64,000 nucleotides of DNA. Origin: Bacillota bacterium. Its GTDB lineage: Bacteria; Bacillota; Clostridia; Tissierellales; Peptoniphilaceae. Location of the stretch: NCBI GenBank assembly GCA_023443025.1, contig JAEZWM010000033.1, positions 41,134 through 105,133 of the forward strand, given 5' to 3'. The position numbers were made by a program, and so were the translations under genes. Below are positions 54,108-62,842 of the stretch, one piece after another (the stretch's first letter is position 1; each line of letters opens with the position of its first letter). Below the pieces are notes generated by a model that saw only the letters and a program-made list of their open reading frames with translations, did no database searches and had not been told where the DNA came from.

Positions 54108-56012
54108 CTATTTTATCTTTTTCTTGATTACAAAACCTCCATAAGCTGGTATATCAACATTTATTCTGTAATCCTTACCATGAATAGGTTCATCTATACT
54201 TCTAAAATATTTATTTCTTTTAGTATCTCCACCATATCTATTGTGATCAGAGTTTATAAGTATGGTATAATTTCCACTCTTATCTACACCTATTGGATAT
54301 GCATTTCTGGCTACCGGAGTGAAGTTAAATACACAAATAACTTTATTACCTTTTTTATCAATTCTCTCATATGCTATAACAGATTCTTTTGCATTTTCAT
54401 GCTCTATCCAGTTAAATCCGTCGATACTACCTTCAATTTCATATAACGCTTTTTCTTTTTTATATAAGCTATTCAAATCCTTTACAAAATCTTGCATCTT
54501 AGCATGGGACTCAAATTCTAGAAGCTCCCAACTAAGTTCACTCCACTCATCCCATTCATCGTACTGTGCAAACTCATTGCCCATAAACATTAACTTTCTT
54601 CCCGGATGAGTATACATATAAGTATAGAGTAGTCGTAATTGTTTGAATCTATTGTTATAATCTCCAAACATTTTGTTTAACATCGAGCCCTTTGCATGTA
54701 CAACTTCATCATGACTAAACGGGAGTATATAATTTTCAGAAAATGCATAAGTCATCGTAAAAGTAAGCGCAGTATGATGATCTTTTCTAAAAATTGGATC
54801 CATATTCATATACTTAATGATGTCGTTCATCCAGCCCATATTCCACTTAAAACTAAACCCTAGACCACCTTTGTCTATAGGCATTGTAATATGTGGATAT
54901 GCTGTTGATTCCTCTGCGATCATCATAGTATCTGGATAATATTCATATACTTTTTTATTTAACTTTTTAATAAATTCTACAGAAGAATGATTAATATTAC
55001 TTCCATCAGGGTTTTTTAGTTTTGGATTTGAAAAATCAGTGTATAGCATATATGCAACTGCATCAACTCTTATACCATCTATATGATAATAATCATGCCA
55101 AAAAAGTGCGGATGATATTAAAAAATTAACGACTTCGTTCTTAGTATAATCAAAGTTAAGTGTTCCCCAAGAAACATTTTCAGCTTTTATTTGATCTACA
55201 CTCTCAAAGCAGTTTGTACCGTCAAATCTAGCAAGACCATGATCATCTTTACAAAAATGTACAGGAACCCAATCTATTATCACACCAATACCGTTTTGAT
55301 GAAATTGATCAACTAGATACATAAAATCTTTCGGTGTCCCAAATCTCGAAGTTGGTGCAAAATATCCAAGTGCTTGATAACCCCATGAACCATCATAAGG
55401 ATACTCGGTAATAGGCATTAATTCAACATGAGTGTAGTTCATGCTCTTAACATATTTAACTAGATTATCAGCTAATTCTATGTAAGAGTAATTTGCATTA
55501 TTTAGATGTTTTTTCCACGAAGAAAGATTGACTTCATAAATGGACATTGGAGAATTATAAAGATCGATCTTTTTCATCCTATTTCTCCATTTTAAATCAT
55601 TCCATTCATATCCTTTAATATCATATACCTTTGATGCTGATTTAGGTCTTTCTTCTGCATGAAAAGCATATGGATCAGCTTTATATCTAATTTCATCGTT
55701 AGGAGAAACTATCCTATATTTATAAGCATCGAAGTTCTTAACACCCTCTACGGTAATCTCCCAAATACCACTATTATCAATTCTTTTCATTGGAAGACTA
55801 AATTCATTCCATTCGTTAAAGTCACCTATTAGATTTACAAATTTTGCATTCGGTGCCCATACAGCAAATCTAACAACATCCTTTCCTTTTTTGTTTTTCA
55901 AAAAATGTGCACCTAAAAATTCATACGATTTATCATTCGTACCTTCATGAAAAATATGTGCATAAAGTGATAAATCATCTGAATAATAAAATTTAAGATC
56001 TTCTTTAACCAT
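54108..56012 (-). CDS. glgB: 1,4-alpha-glucan branching enzyme
   Basis: A 634-residue GH13 enzyme that creates alpha-1,6 branches. An N-terminal CBM48 (about residues 40-105) precedes the barrel. The nucleophile is Asp317 (GIRVDAVAYM), the acid/base Glu367 (IAEESTAYP), and the third aspartate Asp435 (PFSHDEVVHAKG). AAGGAGG precedes the ATG. It is the first gene of the glg operon, and a TATAAT at 56046-56041 on the minus strand lies upstream. No catabolite (cre) site was obvious in the 260-base gap. Confidence 0.97.
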   Translation of the reverse strand: MVKEDLKFYYSDDLSLYAHIFHEGTNDKSYEFLGAHFLKNKKGKDVVRFAVWAPNAKFVNLIGDFNEWNEFSLPMKRIDNSGIWEITVEGVKNFDAYKYRIVSPNDEIRYKADPYAFHAEERPKSASKVYDIKGYEWNDLKWRNRMKKIDLYNSPMSIYEVNLSSWKKHLNNANYSYIELADNLVKYVKSMNYTHVELMPITEYPYDGSWGYQALGYFAPTSRFGTPKDFMYLVDQFHQNGIGVIIDWVPVHFCKDDHGLARFDGTNCFESVDQIKAENVSWGTLNFDYTKNEVVNFLISSALFWHDYYHIDGIRVDAVAYMLYTDFSNPKLKNPDGSNINHSSVEFIKKLNKKVYEYYPDTMMIAEESTAYPHITMPIDKGGLGFSFKWNMGWMNDIIKYMNMDPIFRKDHHTALTFTMTYAFSENYILPFSHDEVVHAKGSMLNKMFGDYNNRFKQLRLLYTYMYTHPGRKLMFMGNEFAQYDEWDEWSELSWELLEFESHAKMQDFVKDLNSLYKKEKALYEIEGSIDGFNWIEHENAKESVIAYERIDKKGNKVICVFNFTPVARNAYPIGVDKSGNYTILINSDHNRYGGDTKRNKYFRSIDEPIHGKDYRINVDIPAYGGFVIKKKIK

Positions 56013-56239
56013 AAATTCCTCCTTATTTACAAATTAGTATATTATACAAATATAAAATTTGCGTAAAGTCTTATAAAATTGTTAGAATTGCTACTTATCT
56101 ATTCTAAAAACATCATCTATACTATGATTATATAATATATACCCAAAATTAACCAATCATATATCAATTTAATATCGTATGTTAAGGCTTTATTATAAAT
56201 TATCGCTATTCAAAACAAGAATAGTTCATGTCACTAAAA

Positions 56240-56268
56240 TTGACAAAATAGAGGTTTTAAGGTATTAT
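56240..56268 (+). promoter_or_regulatory. Promoter of ssrA
   Basis: A perfect TTGACA at 56240-56245, 17-base spacer and TATTAT at 56263-56268. The start matches the first G of the tmRNA at 56277 or one close to it. The 220 bases on its left, to glgB, show no gene. Confidence 0.75.
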
Positions 56269-56276
56269 ATAAGCAT

Positions 56277-56630
56277 GGGGGCGAACCTGGTTTCGACGAG
56301 GATATGGAGCTGGAAGTAGCGAGTCGATGTCGTCAATCATCGTTAAAAGTGACAACTAAATTTTAAACGCAGATAATAATTTTGCACTAGCTGCCTAAGA
56401 GCAGCTTAATGATCACATACGGGAGTCCCGCGACCTGTATCTGGTCTCAACTTTAGCGGGGAACCGCATATGGTAAAGCTTTGAGCCATAGACGGAACTA
56501 ATGAAGCTACCCAAGATAAGATCCTTTCAGTTGGAGCTTATTAAGGGGAATTTTAAAAAACTGAATGCACTCGGAGAAGCTTCCAAGGAAGTGTTTTCGG
56601 ACGTGAGTTCAAATCTCACCGCCTCCACCA
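56277..56630 (+). ncRNA. ssrA: Transfer-messenger RNA (tmRNA)
   Basis: One-piece tmRNA of 354 bases. The 5' end is GGGGGCGAACCTGGTTTCGACG; the 3' half of the acceptor is CGCCTCC with encoded CCA at 56628-56630; GTTCAAATCTC is the T arm. It rescues stalled ribosomes with SmpB. The tag reading frame starts at GCA 56369 and ends at TAA 56396-56398, giving ADNNFALAA after the uncoded alanine. No integrase or attachment duplicate of its 3' end is seen downstream. Confidence 0.98.
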
Positions 56631-56737
56631 TAATATTTATAAGTTCACATATCTAGTCAAAAGTGTATATTACGCCATTCTTTATTATGTGAATGCACGC
56701 AACCACTCATAACTTTACATGTTTTTATGGAGTCATA

Positions 56738-56764
56738 GCATATTTTAAGCATATTTTAAGCATA
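56738..56764 (+). repeat. Short tandem repeat downstream of tmRNA
   Basis: Two exact copies of the 11-base unit GCATATTTTAA (56738-56748, 56749-56759) plus a partial GCATA. It lies in the 300-base gap between ssrA and the amidase gene, which holds no other gene. Confidence 0.8.
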
Positions 56765-56765
56765 C

Positions 56766-56806
56766 AAAAAAGACTGCAGATTTAAATTTCCGCAGTCTTT
56801 TTTTAT
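56766..56806 (+). terminator. Terminator downstream of ssrA
   Basis: AAAAAAGACTGC at 56766-56777 pairs with GCAGTCTTTTTT at 56792-56803. It is 135 bases past the tmRNA 3' end, which is processed at CCA. Confidence 0.75.
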
Positions 56807-56930
56807 TTGCATAAGATACTTATAATGAAACTAGATTTTTAAATAATCATTCAAAATCTTGATAATTTTGAGTTAATTAGTTTATATGGTATATTATTAC
56901 TAATTGAAATATTATAGGAGGCTTGATTTG

Positions 56931-57824
56931 ATGAAAGTAATTGACAAATCTGTTTATACATTTTCTAAAGACAATGAACCATTAGCAAATGTAACAGCAG
57001 GTGAAATTCTAAAGTTTATAACCATGGACTGCTTTGGGGGACAAATTGATTCAGAAGACCAATTAGTCCACGAACTTGATTTAAGTAAAGCTAATCCGGC
57101 TGCCGGACCTGTATATGTTGAGAATGCGGAAATCGGTGATGTACTCGTTGTAGATATACTTGATATTAGTGTTGGTTCACGAGGATTTGCTTGTTCTATA
57201 CCTAATTCTGGTCCTCTTCATGACATTAGCGAAGTAAGAACCAAGGTAATAGACATTGAAAACGGATATGCTAAGTATAACGATATTATGTGGCCTATAA
57301 GCCCTATGGTAGGAGTTATCGGTACTGCTCCTGCCGAGGATAGTGTAGCTTGTGGTTATGCAGGTGATCATGGTGGAAATATTGATAGTAGATTAATTAA
57401 GAAAGCTTCAAGAGTATATCTCCCAGTCAGGGTTCCGGGGGCATTGTTCCAACTAGGAGATCTTCATGCTACTATGGGTGATGGAGAAATCTGCGGAACC
57501 GGAATAGAGATTTGTGGTGAGGTAATAGTAAAAATAGATTTAATAAAAAGATTTGAGTTAAACTGGCCAGTTACCGAAACTGAAGATGCTTGGTATGTAA
57601 ACGCTACAGGTAAGAGTTATGATGAATCATTAGTAATTGCATCCAAAGAAATGTGTAGATTAATGAAACCTGTTTATGAATGGGATGAAACAGATATATT
57701 TATATATCTTTCTCTTCAAGGTAATGTAGGTGTAAACCAAGGAACAAGACCTATGTATGATGACATGGTTAACTTGAGGCTTGGAATTCCAAAAACTCTA
57801 GGAAAAAAACCATTAATAAAATAA
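56931..57824 (+). CDS. Acetamidase/formamidase family protein
   Basis: A 297-residue FmdA/AmdA-family hydrolase, cytoplasmic. Family marks are an AGEILKFITMDCFGGQI start, HELDLSKANPAAGPVYVE, a central GDHGGNIDSRLIKKASRVYLPV, and GDLHATMGDGEICGTGIE, which holds likely metal-binding residues. Members cleave formamide or short amides to ammonia and acid; the true substrate is unknown. I chose the ATG at 56931, which has GGAGG upstream. It is followed by its own terminator. Confidence 0.92.
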   Translation: MKVIDKSVYTFSKDNEPLANVTAGEILKFITMDCFGGQIDSEDQLVHELDLSKANPAAGPVYVENAEIGDVLVVDILDISVGSRGFACSIPNSGPLHDISEVRTKVIDIENGYAKYNDIMWPISPMVGVIGTAPAEDSVACGYAGDHGGNIDSRLIKKASRVYLPVRVPGALFQLGDLHATMGDGEICGTGIEICGEVIVKIDLIKRFELNWPVTETEDAWYVNATGKSYDESLVIASKEMCRLMKPVYEWDETDIFIYLSLQGNVGVNQGTRPMYDDMVNLRLGIPKTLGKKPLIK

Positions 57825-57830
57825 ATCCAT

Positions 57831-57861
57831 AGCTGTGAGTCTTAAACCTCACAGCTTTTTC
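57831..57861 (+). terminator. Terminator of the amidase gene
   Basis: AGCTGTGAG at 57831-57839 pairs with CTCACAGCT at 57848-57856, followed by TTTT. Confidence 0.85.
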
Positions 57862-57930
57862 TATTATAAGAAATGTTAATCAATTCATTAAATAAACGAA
57901 TAAAAGAAGCAATGTTATATTCACTATCTA

Positions 57931-57939
57931 TGCTATAAT
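57931..57939 (+). promoter_or_regulatory. Extended -10 promoter of the activase/reductase pair
   Basis: TGC followed by TATAAT at 57934-57939. No clear -35 is present, which is compatible with an extended -10 promoter. Confidence 0.5.
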
Positions 57940-57958
57940 ACCATTTGGAGGGATGAGA

Positions 57959-58738
57959 ATGAATTTTATTGGCATTGATATTGGATCGACAGCTAGTAAG
58001 GTTGCCGTCAGGGGTGATGATTCATTAGAGTTTGTATTGCCGTCAGGATGGAATAGCAAGGAAACAGCATTGAAAATTCAAAATGTTCTAAATGATGACT
58101 ATAGAATTACTATTGATGACAATGTGAAGGTCATTTCTACAGGTTATGGTAGAGTAAGTGTACCATACTCAGATATAAGCATAACAGAAATCACTTGCCA
58201 TGCAAAAGGTGCTGTCGTTATTTATGGAATAGATGATCTAACTGTTATAGATGTTGGTGGTCAAGATACTAAGGTCATTTCTATTAGAGGCGGATATGTT
58301 AATGATTTTATTATGAATGATAAATGCTCAGCAGGTACAGGAAGGTTTTTAGAAATCATGGCTAATAGATTAGGTATTACTCTTGATGAACTTTTTAGTG
58401 CAGCTTTAAAAGGTGAAATATTAAAAATAAGTTCCATGTGTACAGTCTTCGCCGAATCTGAAATTATAAGTCTTATGGGCACCGGTGAAAAGCGTGAGGA
58501 TATTGCAGCAGGAATTGTGGATTCTGTAGTCCAAAAAGTTGTTCAACTAGCTGAAAGACTAGGCATTGAGAACAACATTGCATTAACAGGCGGTTTGGCA
58601 TGTAACCCTAATTTTGTAGAAGCTTTATCTGCCAAAATTGGTAAAGAAGTACTAGCAAAACCAATAGGACAATTCGCCGGAGCAATAGGAGCATCAATAA
58701 TAGGATTAGAAAAATTTAAGAAAAGAGGTATATTATGA
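57959..58738 (+). CDS. 2-hydroxyacyl-CoA dehydratase activase (ASKHA ATPase, HgdC/YjiL type)
   Basis: A 259-residue ATPase of the BadF/HgdC family. It has an ASKHA nucleotide site (GIDIGSTASK at the start, VIDVGGQDTK, ALTGGLACNPN) and two cysteines in KCSAGTGRFLE and SSMCTVFAESEI that hold one [4Fe-4S] cluster across a homodimer. It uses ATP to push a low-potential electron into its partner. I chose the ATG at 57959, behind GGAGG; an ATG at 57953 overlaps the site. It overlaps the partner gene by four bases (ATGA). Confidence 0.93.
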   Translation: MNFIGIDIGSTASKVAVRGDDSLEFVLPSGWNSKETALKIQNVLNDDYRITIDDNVKVISTGYGRVSVPYSDISITEITCHAKGAVVIYGIDDLTVIDVGGQDTKVISIRGGYVNDFIMNDKCSAGTGRFLEIMANRLGITLDELFSAALKGEILKISSMCTVFAESEIISLMGTGEKREDIAAGIVDSVVQKVVQLAERLGIENNIALTGGLACNPNFVEALSAKIGKEVLAKPIGQFAGAIGASIIGLEKFKKRGIL

Positions 58739-59883
58739 TTAATATTAAAAAGGATTTACCTGAAATTTTTGATGATTTCGCTGAAAGTAGGCAAAATGCT
58801 TTTTTTACTGTTAAAGAAGTAAAAGAAAAAAATATTCCTGTTGTAGGAGTATTTTGTACTTTCTTCCCTCAAGAATTAGCAGTTGCAATAGGAGCAACCG
58901 CAGTTTCACTTTGTTCAACTAGTGATGAGACTATCCCTGTTGCAGAAAGAGATTTGCCAAAAAACCTATGTCCACTTATAAAGTCAAGCTATGGCTTTGC
59001 GATAACCGATAAATGCCCATTTTTCTATTTTTCTGATCTTATAGTTGGTGAAACTACCTGTGATGGTAAAAAGAAAATGTATGAGTATTTAGGCGAAACA
59101 TTTAACGTACATGTTATGGAATTACCAAATAAAAACACTGAAGAAAGTATCAAGCTTTGGAAGTCTGAGATACTAAAACTAAAAGACGTATTAGAAGAAA
59201 ATTTCGGTGTAGAAATAACTGATGAACGACTACTAGAAGGAATTAAGATAAAAAATGCAGAAAGAGCTGCTGTTAAAGATTTCTATAGCATAATGAAAGA
59301 TGACGAGTTACCAATTATGGGACTTGATTTATGGCATGTACTTAATGGAATCCAGTTCCACTTCGATAAGAGTACAATCCCTGGAGATATTAAAGAATTA
59401 AAAGAAAAAGTTCTTTCAGAACACAAACATATAACAGGAAAACCAAGAATACTTATTACCGGATGTCCCATCGGTGCAGCAACAGAAAAAGTAATAGAGG
59501 CTGTCGAAAACAATGGAGGTGTTGTAGTAGCTTTTGAAAACTGTGGCGGAGCCAAAGCCATAGATAAAAATGTTGACATAAAAGAAGGACAAGATCTCTA
59601 TGATGCAATAGCTGAAAAGTATTTAAACATTGGCTGTGCTTGCATCACTCCAAATCCCAATAGACGTGAACTACTTACTCGTATGATAAGTGAATTCAAA
59701 GTAGATGGAGTAATTGACATGCACCTTCAAGCTTGTCAGCCTTTCCAGGTAGAATCCTTAATGATAAAAAGACTATGTGACGACCAAAATAATACTCCTT
59801 ATATGAGTGTAGAGACAGACTATTCTCAATCGGATATTGGACAACTAAATACCAGGATGGCTGCATTTATTGAAATGCTTTAA
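58735..59883 (+). CDS. 2-hydroxyacyl-CoA dehydratase-like reductase (HgdB/YjiM type; probable double-cubane cluster protein)
   Basis: A 382-residue HgdB-like protein, cytoplasmic. Cysteines that could hold the cluster occur in GVFCTFFP, SLCSTSD, NLCPLIKSS, DKCPFFYFS, TTCDGKK, TGCPIG, ENCGGA, IGCACITP and ACQPF. The true 2-hydroxyacyl-CoA dehydratases need two different HgdA/HgdB subunits and a CoA-transferase; here only one is encoded with its activase. That pattern is shared with E. coli YjiM/YjiL and with double-cubane cluster proteins that carry a [Fe8S9] site. Substrate unknown. Confidence 0.85.
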   Translation: MINIKKDLPEIFDDFAESRQNAFFTVKEVKEKNIPVVGVFCTFFPQELAVAIGATAVSLCSTSDETIPVAERDLPKNLCPLIKSSYGFAITDKCPFFYFSDLIVGETTCDGKKKMYEYLGETFNVHVMELPNKNTEESIKLWKSEILKLKDVLEENFGVEITDERLLEGIKIKNAERAAVKDFYSIMKDDELPIMGLDLWHVLNGIQFHFDKSTIPGDIKELKEKVLSEHKHITGKPRILITGCPIGAATEKVIEAVENNGGVVVAFENCGGAKAIDKNVDIKEGQDLYDAIAEKYLNIGCACITPNPNRRELLTRMISEFKVDGVIDMHLQACQPFQVESLMIKRLCDDQNNTPYMSVETDYSQSDIGQLNTRMAAFIEML

Positions 59884-59904
59884 TCCATTATTAATATTCT
59901 ACAA

Positions 59905-59950
59905 AATAATAAGAGCTCATAATTCTATGAGCTCTTATTATTATTTTTTT
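59905..59950. terminator. Bidirectional terminator overlapping a coding end
   Basis: Sixteen-base arms AATAATAAGAGCTCAT (59905-59920) and the complement at 59927-59942, followed on the plus strand by a T-run. The stop codon of the minus-strand YdaT gene lies in the loop, so its last residues are encoded by one arm. Confidence 0.85.
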
Positions 59951-60353
59951 CGTGGGATATTACTTTCCCCTTCCTGTACTGAGCAATGCTTTTTGCTCTT
60001 TTCTCAGCATCTACCTTTGTATCATGTAAAGAGTCCGCCTTTTCTGCTCCTTTTGATTTTACTTCCCATTTTTTATCTTCAGGTCTATAAATTACTTCAA
60101 CATCAGCATCTTGATATTTAGCCCCACTGCCATCCCCTTTATGTTTAGTAATATCTTTTCTTTTCAAATCTGACTTATCAGATTTATTTGCGTCTTGAGC
60201 CCATTCTTTAGCTTTAGCTGTTGCAATCGGTATTGCTTTTTCATCGTCATATCCGTCCGCAATCATGGCATTGGCAATGTCTATAGCCTTTCTTCTTGTA
60301 ATTGCATCAAGATTTTTCCAAGAATTAGGGTAGTTCTTTTCATTCCAAGGCAT
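59925..60353 (-). CDS. YdaT-like stress protein with DUF2188 domain
   Basis: A 142-residue hydrophilic protein. The N-terminal 55 residues (MPWNEKNYPNSWKNLD, ANAMIADGYDDEKAIPIA) match the B. subtilis YdaT type; a linker rich in Lys, Asp and Ser follows (about 55-75). The C-terminal DUF2188 (about 82-135) has VIYRPEDKKWEVKSKG and AKSIAQYRKGKV. Function is unknown; the relatives are general stress proteins. It is 15 bases from the SDR gene, so the two are co-transcribed. Confidence 0.88.
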   Translation of the reverse strand: MPWNEKNYPNSWKNLDAITRRKAIDIANAMIADGYDDEKAIPIATAKAKEWAQDANKSDKSDLKRKDITKHKGDGSGAKYQDADVEVIYRPEDKKWEVKSKGAEKADSLHDTKVDAEKRAKSIAQYRKGKVISHEKNNNKSS

Positions 60354-60368
60354 TTTTCCCTCCTGATA

Positions 60369-61283
60369 TTAACTAGATATAAATCGTCCACCATTTACAT
60401 GAATTGTTTGACCTGTAACATAACTGGATGCTCTTGCCCAAGCAAAAAAGATGAAAGCTTCTACCAATTCTATTGGCTGACCGGCACGACCCATTGCAGT
60501 ACTGTTACCAAATGATTCAACATGATTGGGATCAAATGTTGAAGGTATAAGTGGTGTCCATATTGGTCCCGGTGCTACTTGATTCACTCTAATCTTTTTT
60601 TCTGCTAGATTCTCTGCTAGAGATCTTGTAAAGGCAGTTACAGCGCCTTTGGTAGAAGAATAGTCTATTAAACCCGAATTCCCTTCATATGCAGTTATTG
60701 ATGAAGTATTAATAATAGAAGAATATTCTCTTAGATATGGAATTGCAGCTTGAGTCATATAAAACATACCATATATATTTGTTTTAAAAGTGTTTTCTAG
60801 CTGCTCCTTACTAATTTCCAATATATTTCTTTTGGGATGCTGTTCAGCAGCATTATTAATTAAAATATCCAATCTACCAAATTTTTTTATTGTTTTTTCT
60901 ACCGCTTTATTACAAAAGCTAAAGTCTTGTATATTCCCTTTTATTAATATTGCTTCAGAGTTATAACTTTCTATAATCTGTTTTGTATATTCAGCATCCT
61001 CATCTTCTGATAAATATACAATGGCTACTTTTGCTCCTTCCTTAGCAAATGCAATTGCTACCGCCCTTCCTATACCACTGTCTCCTCCTGTAATTAATGC
61101 TACTTTATTTTTCAGTCTATCTGCACCTGGATAATCATCGTCAAATAGAGGTTTAATTTTCATTTCACTTTCTATTCCCGGTTGAGTCGATAGGCTCTCT
61201 GCAACGATTCTCTTGCTGGTCTTTTCAATATTCTTTATATGCTTATCTGTATCAAAATCTTTATTGTTTTTATCTCTAATCAT
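60369..61283 (-). CDS. SDR-family oxidoreductase (YdaD-like)
   Basis: A 304-residue short-chain dehydrogenase with the extended N-terminus (about 45 residues) found in YdaD/YhdF-type stress proteins. The cofactor site GGDSGIGRAVA is at about 66-76, NNAAEQHP follows, the catalytic Tyr-x3-Lys is YSSTK, and the catalytic serine is in INTSSITAYEG. The substrate is unknown. GGAGAGGAG precedes the ATG. On the minus strand GGGTAT at 61324-61319 lies 35 bases upstream of the gene and resembles a SigB -10. Confidence 0.92.
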   Translation of the reverse strand: MIRDKNNKDFDTDKHIKNIEKTSKRIVAESLSTQPGIESEMKIKPLFDDDYPGADRLKNKVALITGGDSGIGRAVAIAFAKEGAKVAIVYLSEDEDAEYTKQIIESYNSEAILIKGNIQDFSFCNKAVEKTIKKFGRLDILINNAAEQHPKRNILEISKEQLENTFKTNIYGMFYMTQAAIPYLREYSSIINTSSITAYEGNSGLIDYSSTKGAVTAFTRSLAENLAEKKIRVNQVAPGPIWTPLIPSTFDPNHVESFGNSTAMGRAGQPIELVEAFIFFAWARASSYVTGQTIHVNGGRFISS

Positions 61284-61362
61284 AAAAACTCCTCTCCAAA
61301 GTATATGTCCTAATCAATATACCCCAAGAAGTATGAGTTCAATTTAATAATTTATATAAAAA

Positions 61363-61393
61363 TTTCGCCCAAGTCTAATCTTGGGCGATTTTT
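61363..61393 (-). terminator. Terminator of the MarR-pirin-flavodoxin operon
   Basis: TCGCCCAAG at 61365-61373 pairs with CTTGGGCGA at 61380-61388 around a six-base loop. On the minus strand it begins five bases past the stop of the flavodoxin gene and ends in AATTTTTATA. Confidence 0.8.
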
Positions 61394-61986
61394 TTATTCT
61401 TTAAATTTTGCCGCTACTTCTATCAATCTTTTTGTTTGATGTTTTACTGCATCTTCCAAATCATTTGCAAACCCATCGTCCGTAGCTGTACCGCTCGTAC
61501 CATATGGATTACCACCTGCTTTAAATATGCTGGAGTCTGTGTAACCTGCCGGAACTATAATAGCACCCCAGTGCATCATACTTGCATAAATTGACATTAA
61601 AGTCATTTCTTGACCACCATTGTTGTTTTGAGCTGAAGTCATTGCAGATACAACTTTATTTACTAGCTTTCCTTCTGCCCATAATCCGCCTTGTGAATCA
61701 ATGAATAGTTTCATCTGAGCCGGGACCACACCAAACCTAGTAGGTGTTGATATTAATATTGCATCAGCCCATTCCAAATCTTCACTAGCTGCTTCTTGTA
61801 TGTCCTTAGAGTCATTAAGATACTTTTCCCATGCAGGATTCATATTTGCTTTATCTGCTAATTCTTTAACTTTCCTTAATCTTACATCTGCTCCAAGATT
61901 CTCAGCTTCTTCAACTGCCCAATTTACCATTGTAAAATTGTGTCTGTTTGACTGTAATATAGGACTAATAAATTTAATTTTTTCAT
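61394..61986 (-). pseudogene. WrbA-like flavodoxin/quinone reductase, frameshifted near the 5' end
   Basis: The best start is the ATG at 61986 behind AGGAGG; it reads MKKLNLLVLYYSQT and then shifts into a stop. A second frame beginning HNFTMVNWAVEEAEN continues open to 61394 (178 residues from an internal ATG at 61930). Joining the frames needs one inserted base near 61943-61944 and restores the FMN phosphate loop (SQTGHN type). The remaining sequence has STPTRFGVVPAQMKLFIDSQGGLW and GYTDSSIF typical of WrbA. Either the gene is broken or the sequence has an error. It is the third gene of the MarR-pirin operon. Confidence 0.8.
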
Positions 61987-62006
61987 ATTTCCTCCTAGTA
62001 TACTAT

Positions 62007-62834
62007 TTATATTTCATGTTTTATAAAGGTATCTTCCCTTAAATCTAAATATGCTTGCTGTAGTTCTTTTTGTGTATTCATAACTATTGGTCCACCCCAT
62101 GCTATAGGTTCTTTGACTTTTGGACCCTGTATAAACAATAATCTTGCATTGTCTATCGCTTTTATCTCTACTTTTTCAATATCTGAAAGAAGTAAGGCCG
62201 ATTTTTCAACATATTTTTCTCCATCAATTTCTACATCACCTTCAAGTAGAAAAATAAAAGCATTCTTATCTTCATTTTTTGGAATCTCTATAACTTTATT
62301 TTCAAATATTTCAAAATCAAAAAAATCTACTGCTAAGTGATTTGGTTTTACACCACTGATTCCATTTATCTCACCAGAAATCACTCGTAATGTACCAAAA
62401 TCAAAATCTTTTTTTGCTATATCCGATTCGGATATATCAAAATACTTTGGATACGTCATTTTTTCAGCGCTTGGTAGATTTATCCATAATTGAATGCCTA
62501 ACATTCTATCTGCCTCTTGTGGCATTTCCTGGTGCAAAATACCAGAACCGGCAGTCATCCATTGAGCAGAACCATCCATAATTACACCTTTATTTCCCAA
62601 GCTATCTTCATGTTCAATCTCACCTTTGACTAGATAGGTTAGGGTTTCTATTCCTCTATGAGGATGCATTGGAAATCCCCTTATATAATCATCCGGATCA
62701 GTGCTATCAAATGAATCAAGCATTAAAAAAGGATCAAAATCAACAACAGTGCTTTTTCCAAGAACCCTAACTAAATTAACTCCTGCTCCATCTCTTGCAG
62801 GAATACCATTTACTACCATTTTTATCGATGCCAT
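62007..62834 (-). CDS. Pirin family protein
   Basis: A 275-residue double-cupin protein. The metal site is in the N-terminal cupin: two histidines in FPMHPHRGIETL and His plus Glu in GILHQEMPQ. Bacterial pirins often are quercetinase-like or sense quinone/redox stress; the precise role is unknown. The ribosome-binding site is GGAGG. It lies nine bases downstream of a MarR regulator and 21 bases upstream of the flavodoxin start, which makes a three-gene redox operon. Confidence 0.94.
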   Translation of the reverse strand: MASIKMVVNGIPARDGAGVNLVRVLGKSTVVDFDPFLMLDSFDSTDPDDYIRGFPMHPHRGIETLTYLVKGEIEHEDSLGNKGVIMDGSAQWMTAGSGILHQEMPQEADRMLGIQLWINLPSAEKMTYPKYFDISESDIAKKDFDFGTLRVISGEINGISGVKPNHLAVDFFDFEIFENKVIEIPKNEDKNAFIFLLEGDVEIDGEKYVEKSALLLSDIEKVEIKAIDNARLLFIQGPKVKEPIAWGGPIVMNTQKELQQAYLDLREDTFIKHEI

Positions 62835-62842
62835 ATGCCCTC

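Noticed and set aside
54075..54446. Plus-strand frame over the glgB end
   Set aside because: Shadow of the glgB coding sequence with no ribosome-binding site or family resemblance.
56631..56930. Integration site at the 3' end of ssrA
   Set aside because: No duplicate of the tmRNA 3' end and no integrase follow; only a short tandem repeat and a terminator are present.
61394..61930. Flavodoxin read as a complete gene from the internal ATG
   Set aside because: This start lacks a ribosome-binding site and drops the FMN loop; the 61986 start with AGGAGG and the matching frame before the break show a frameshift instead.
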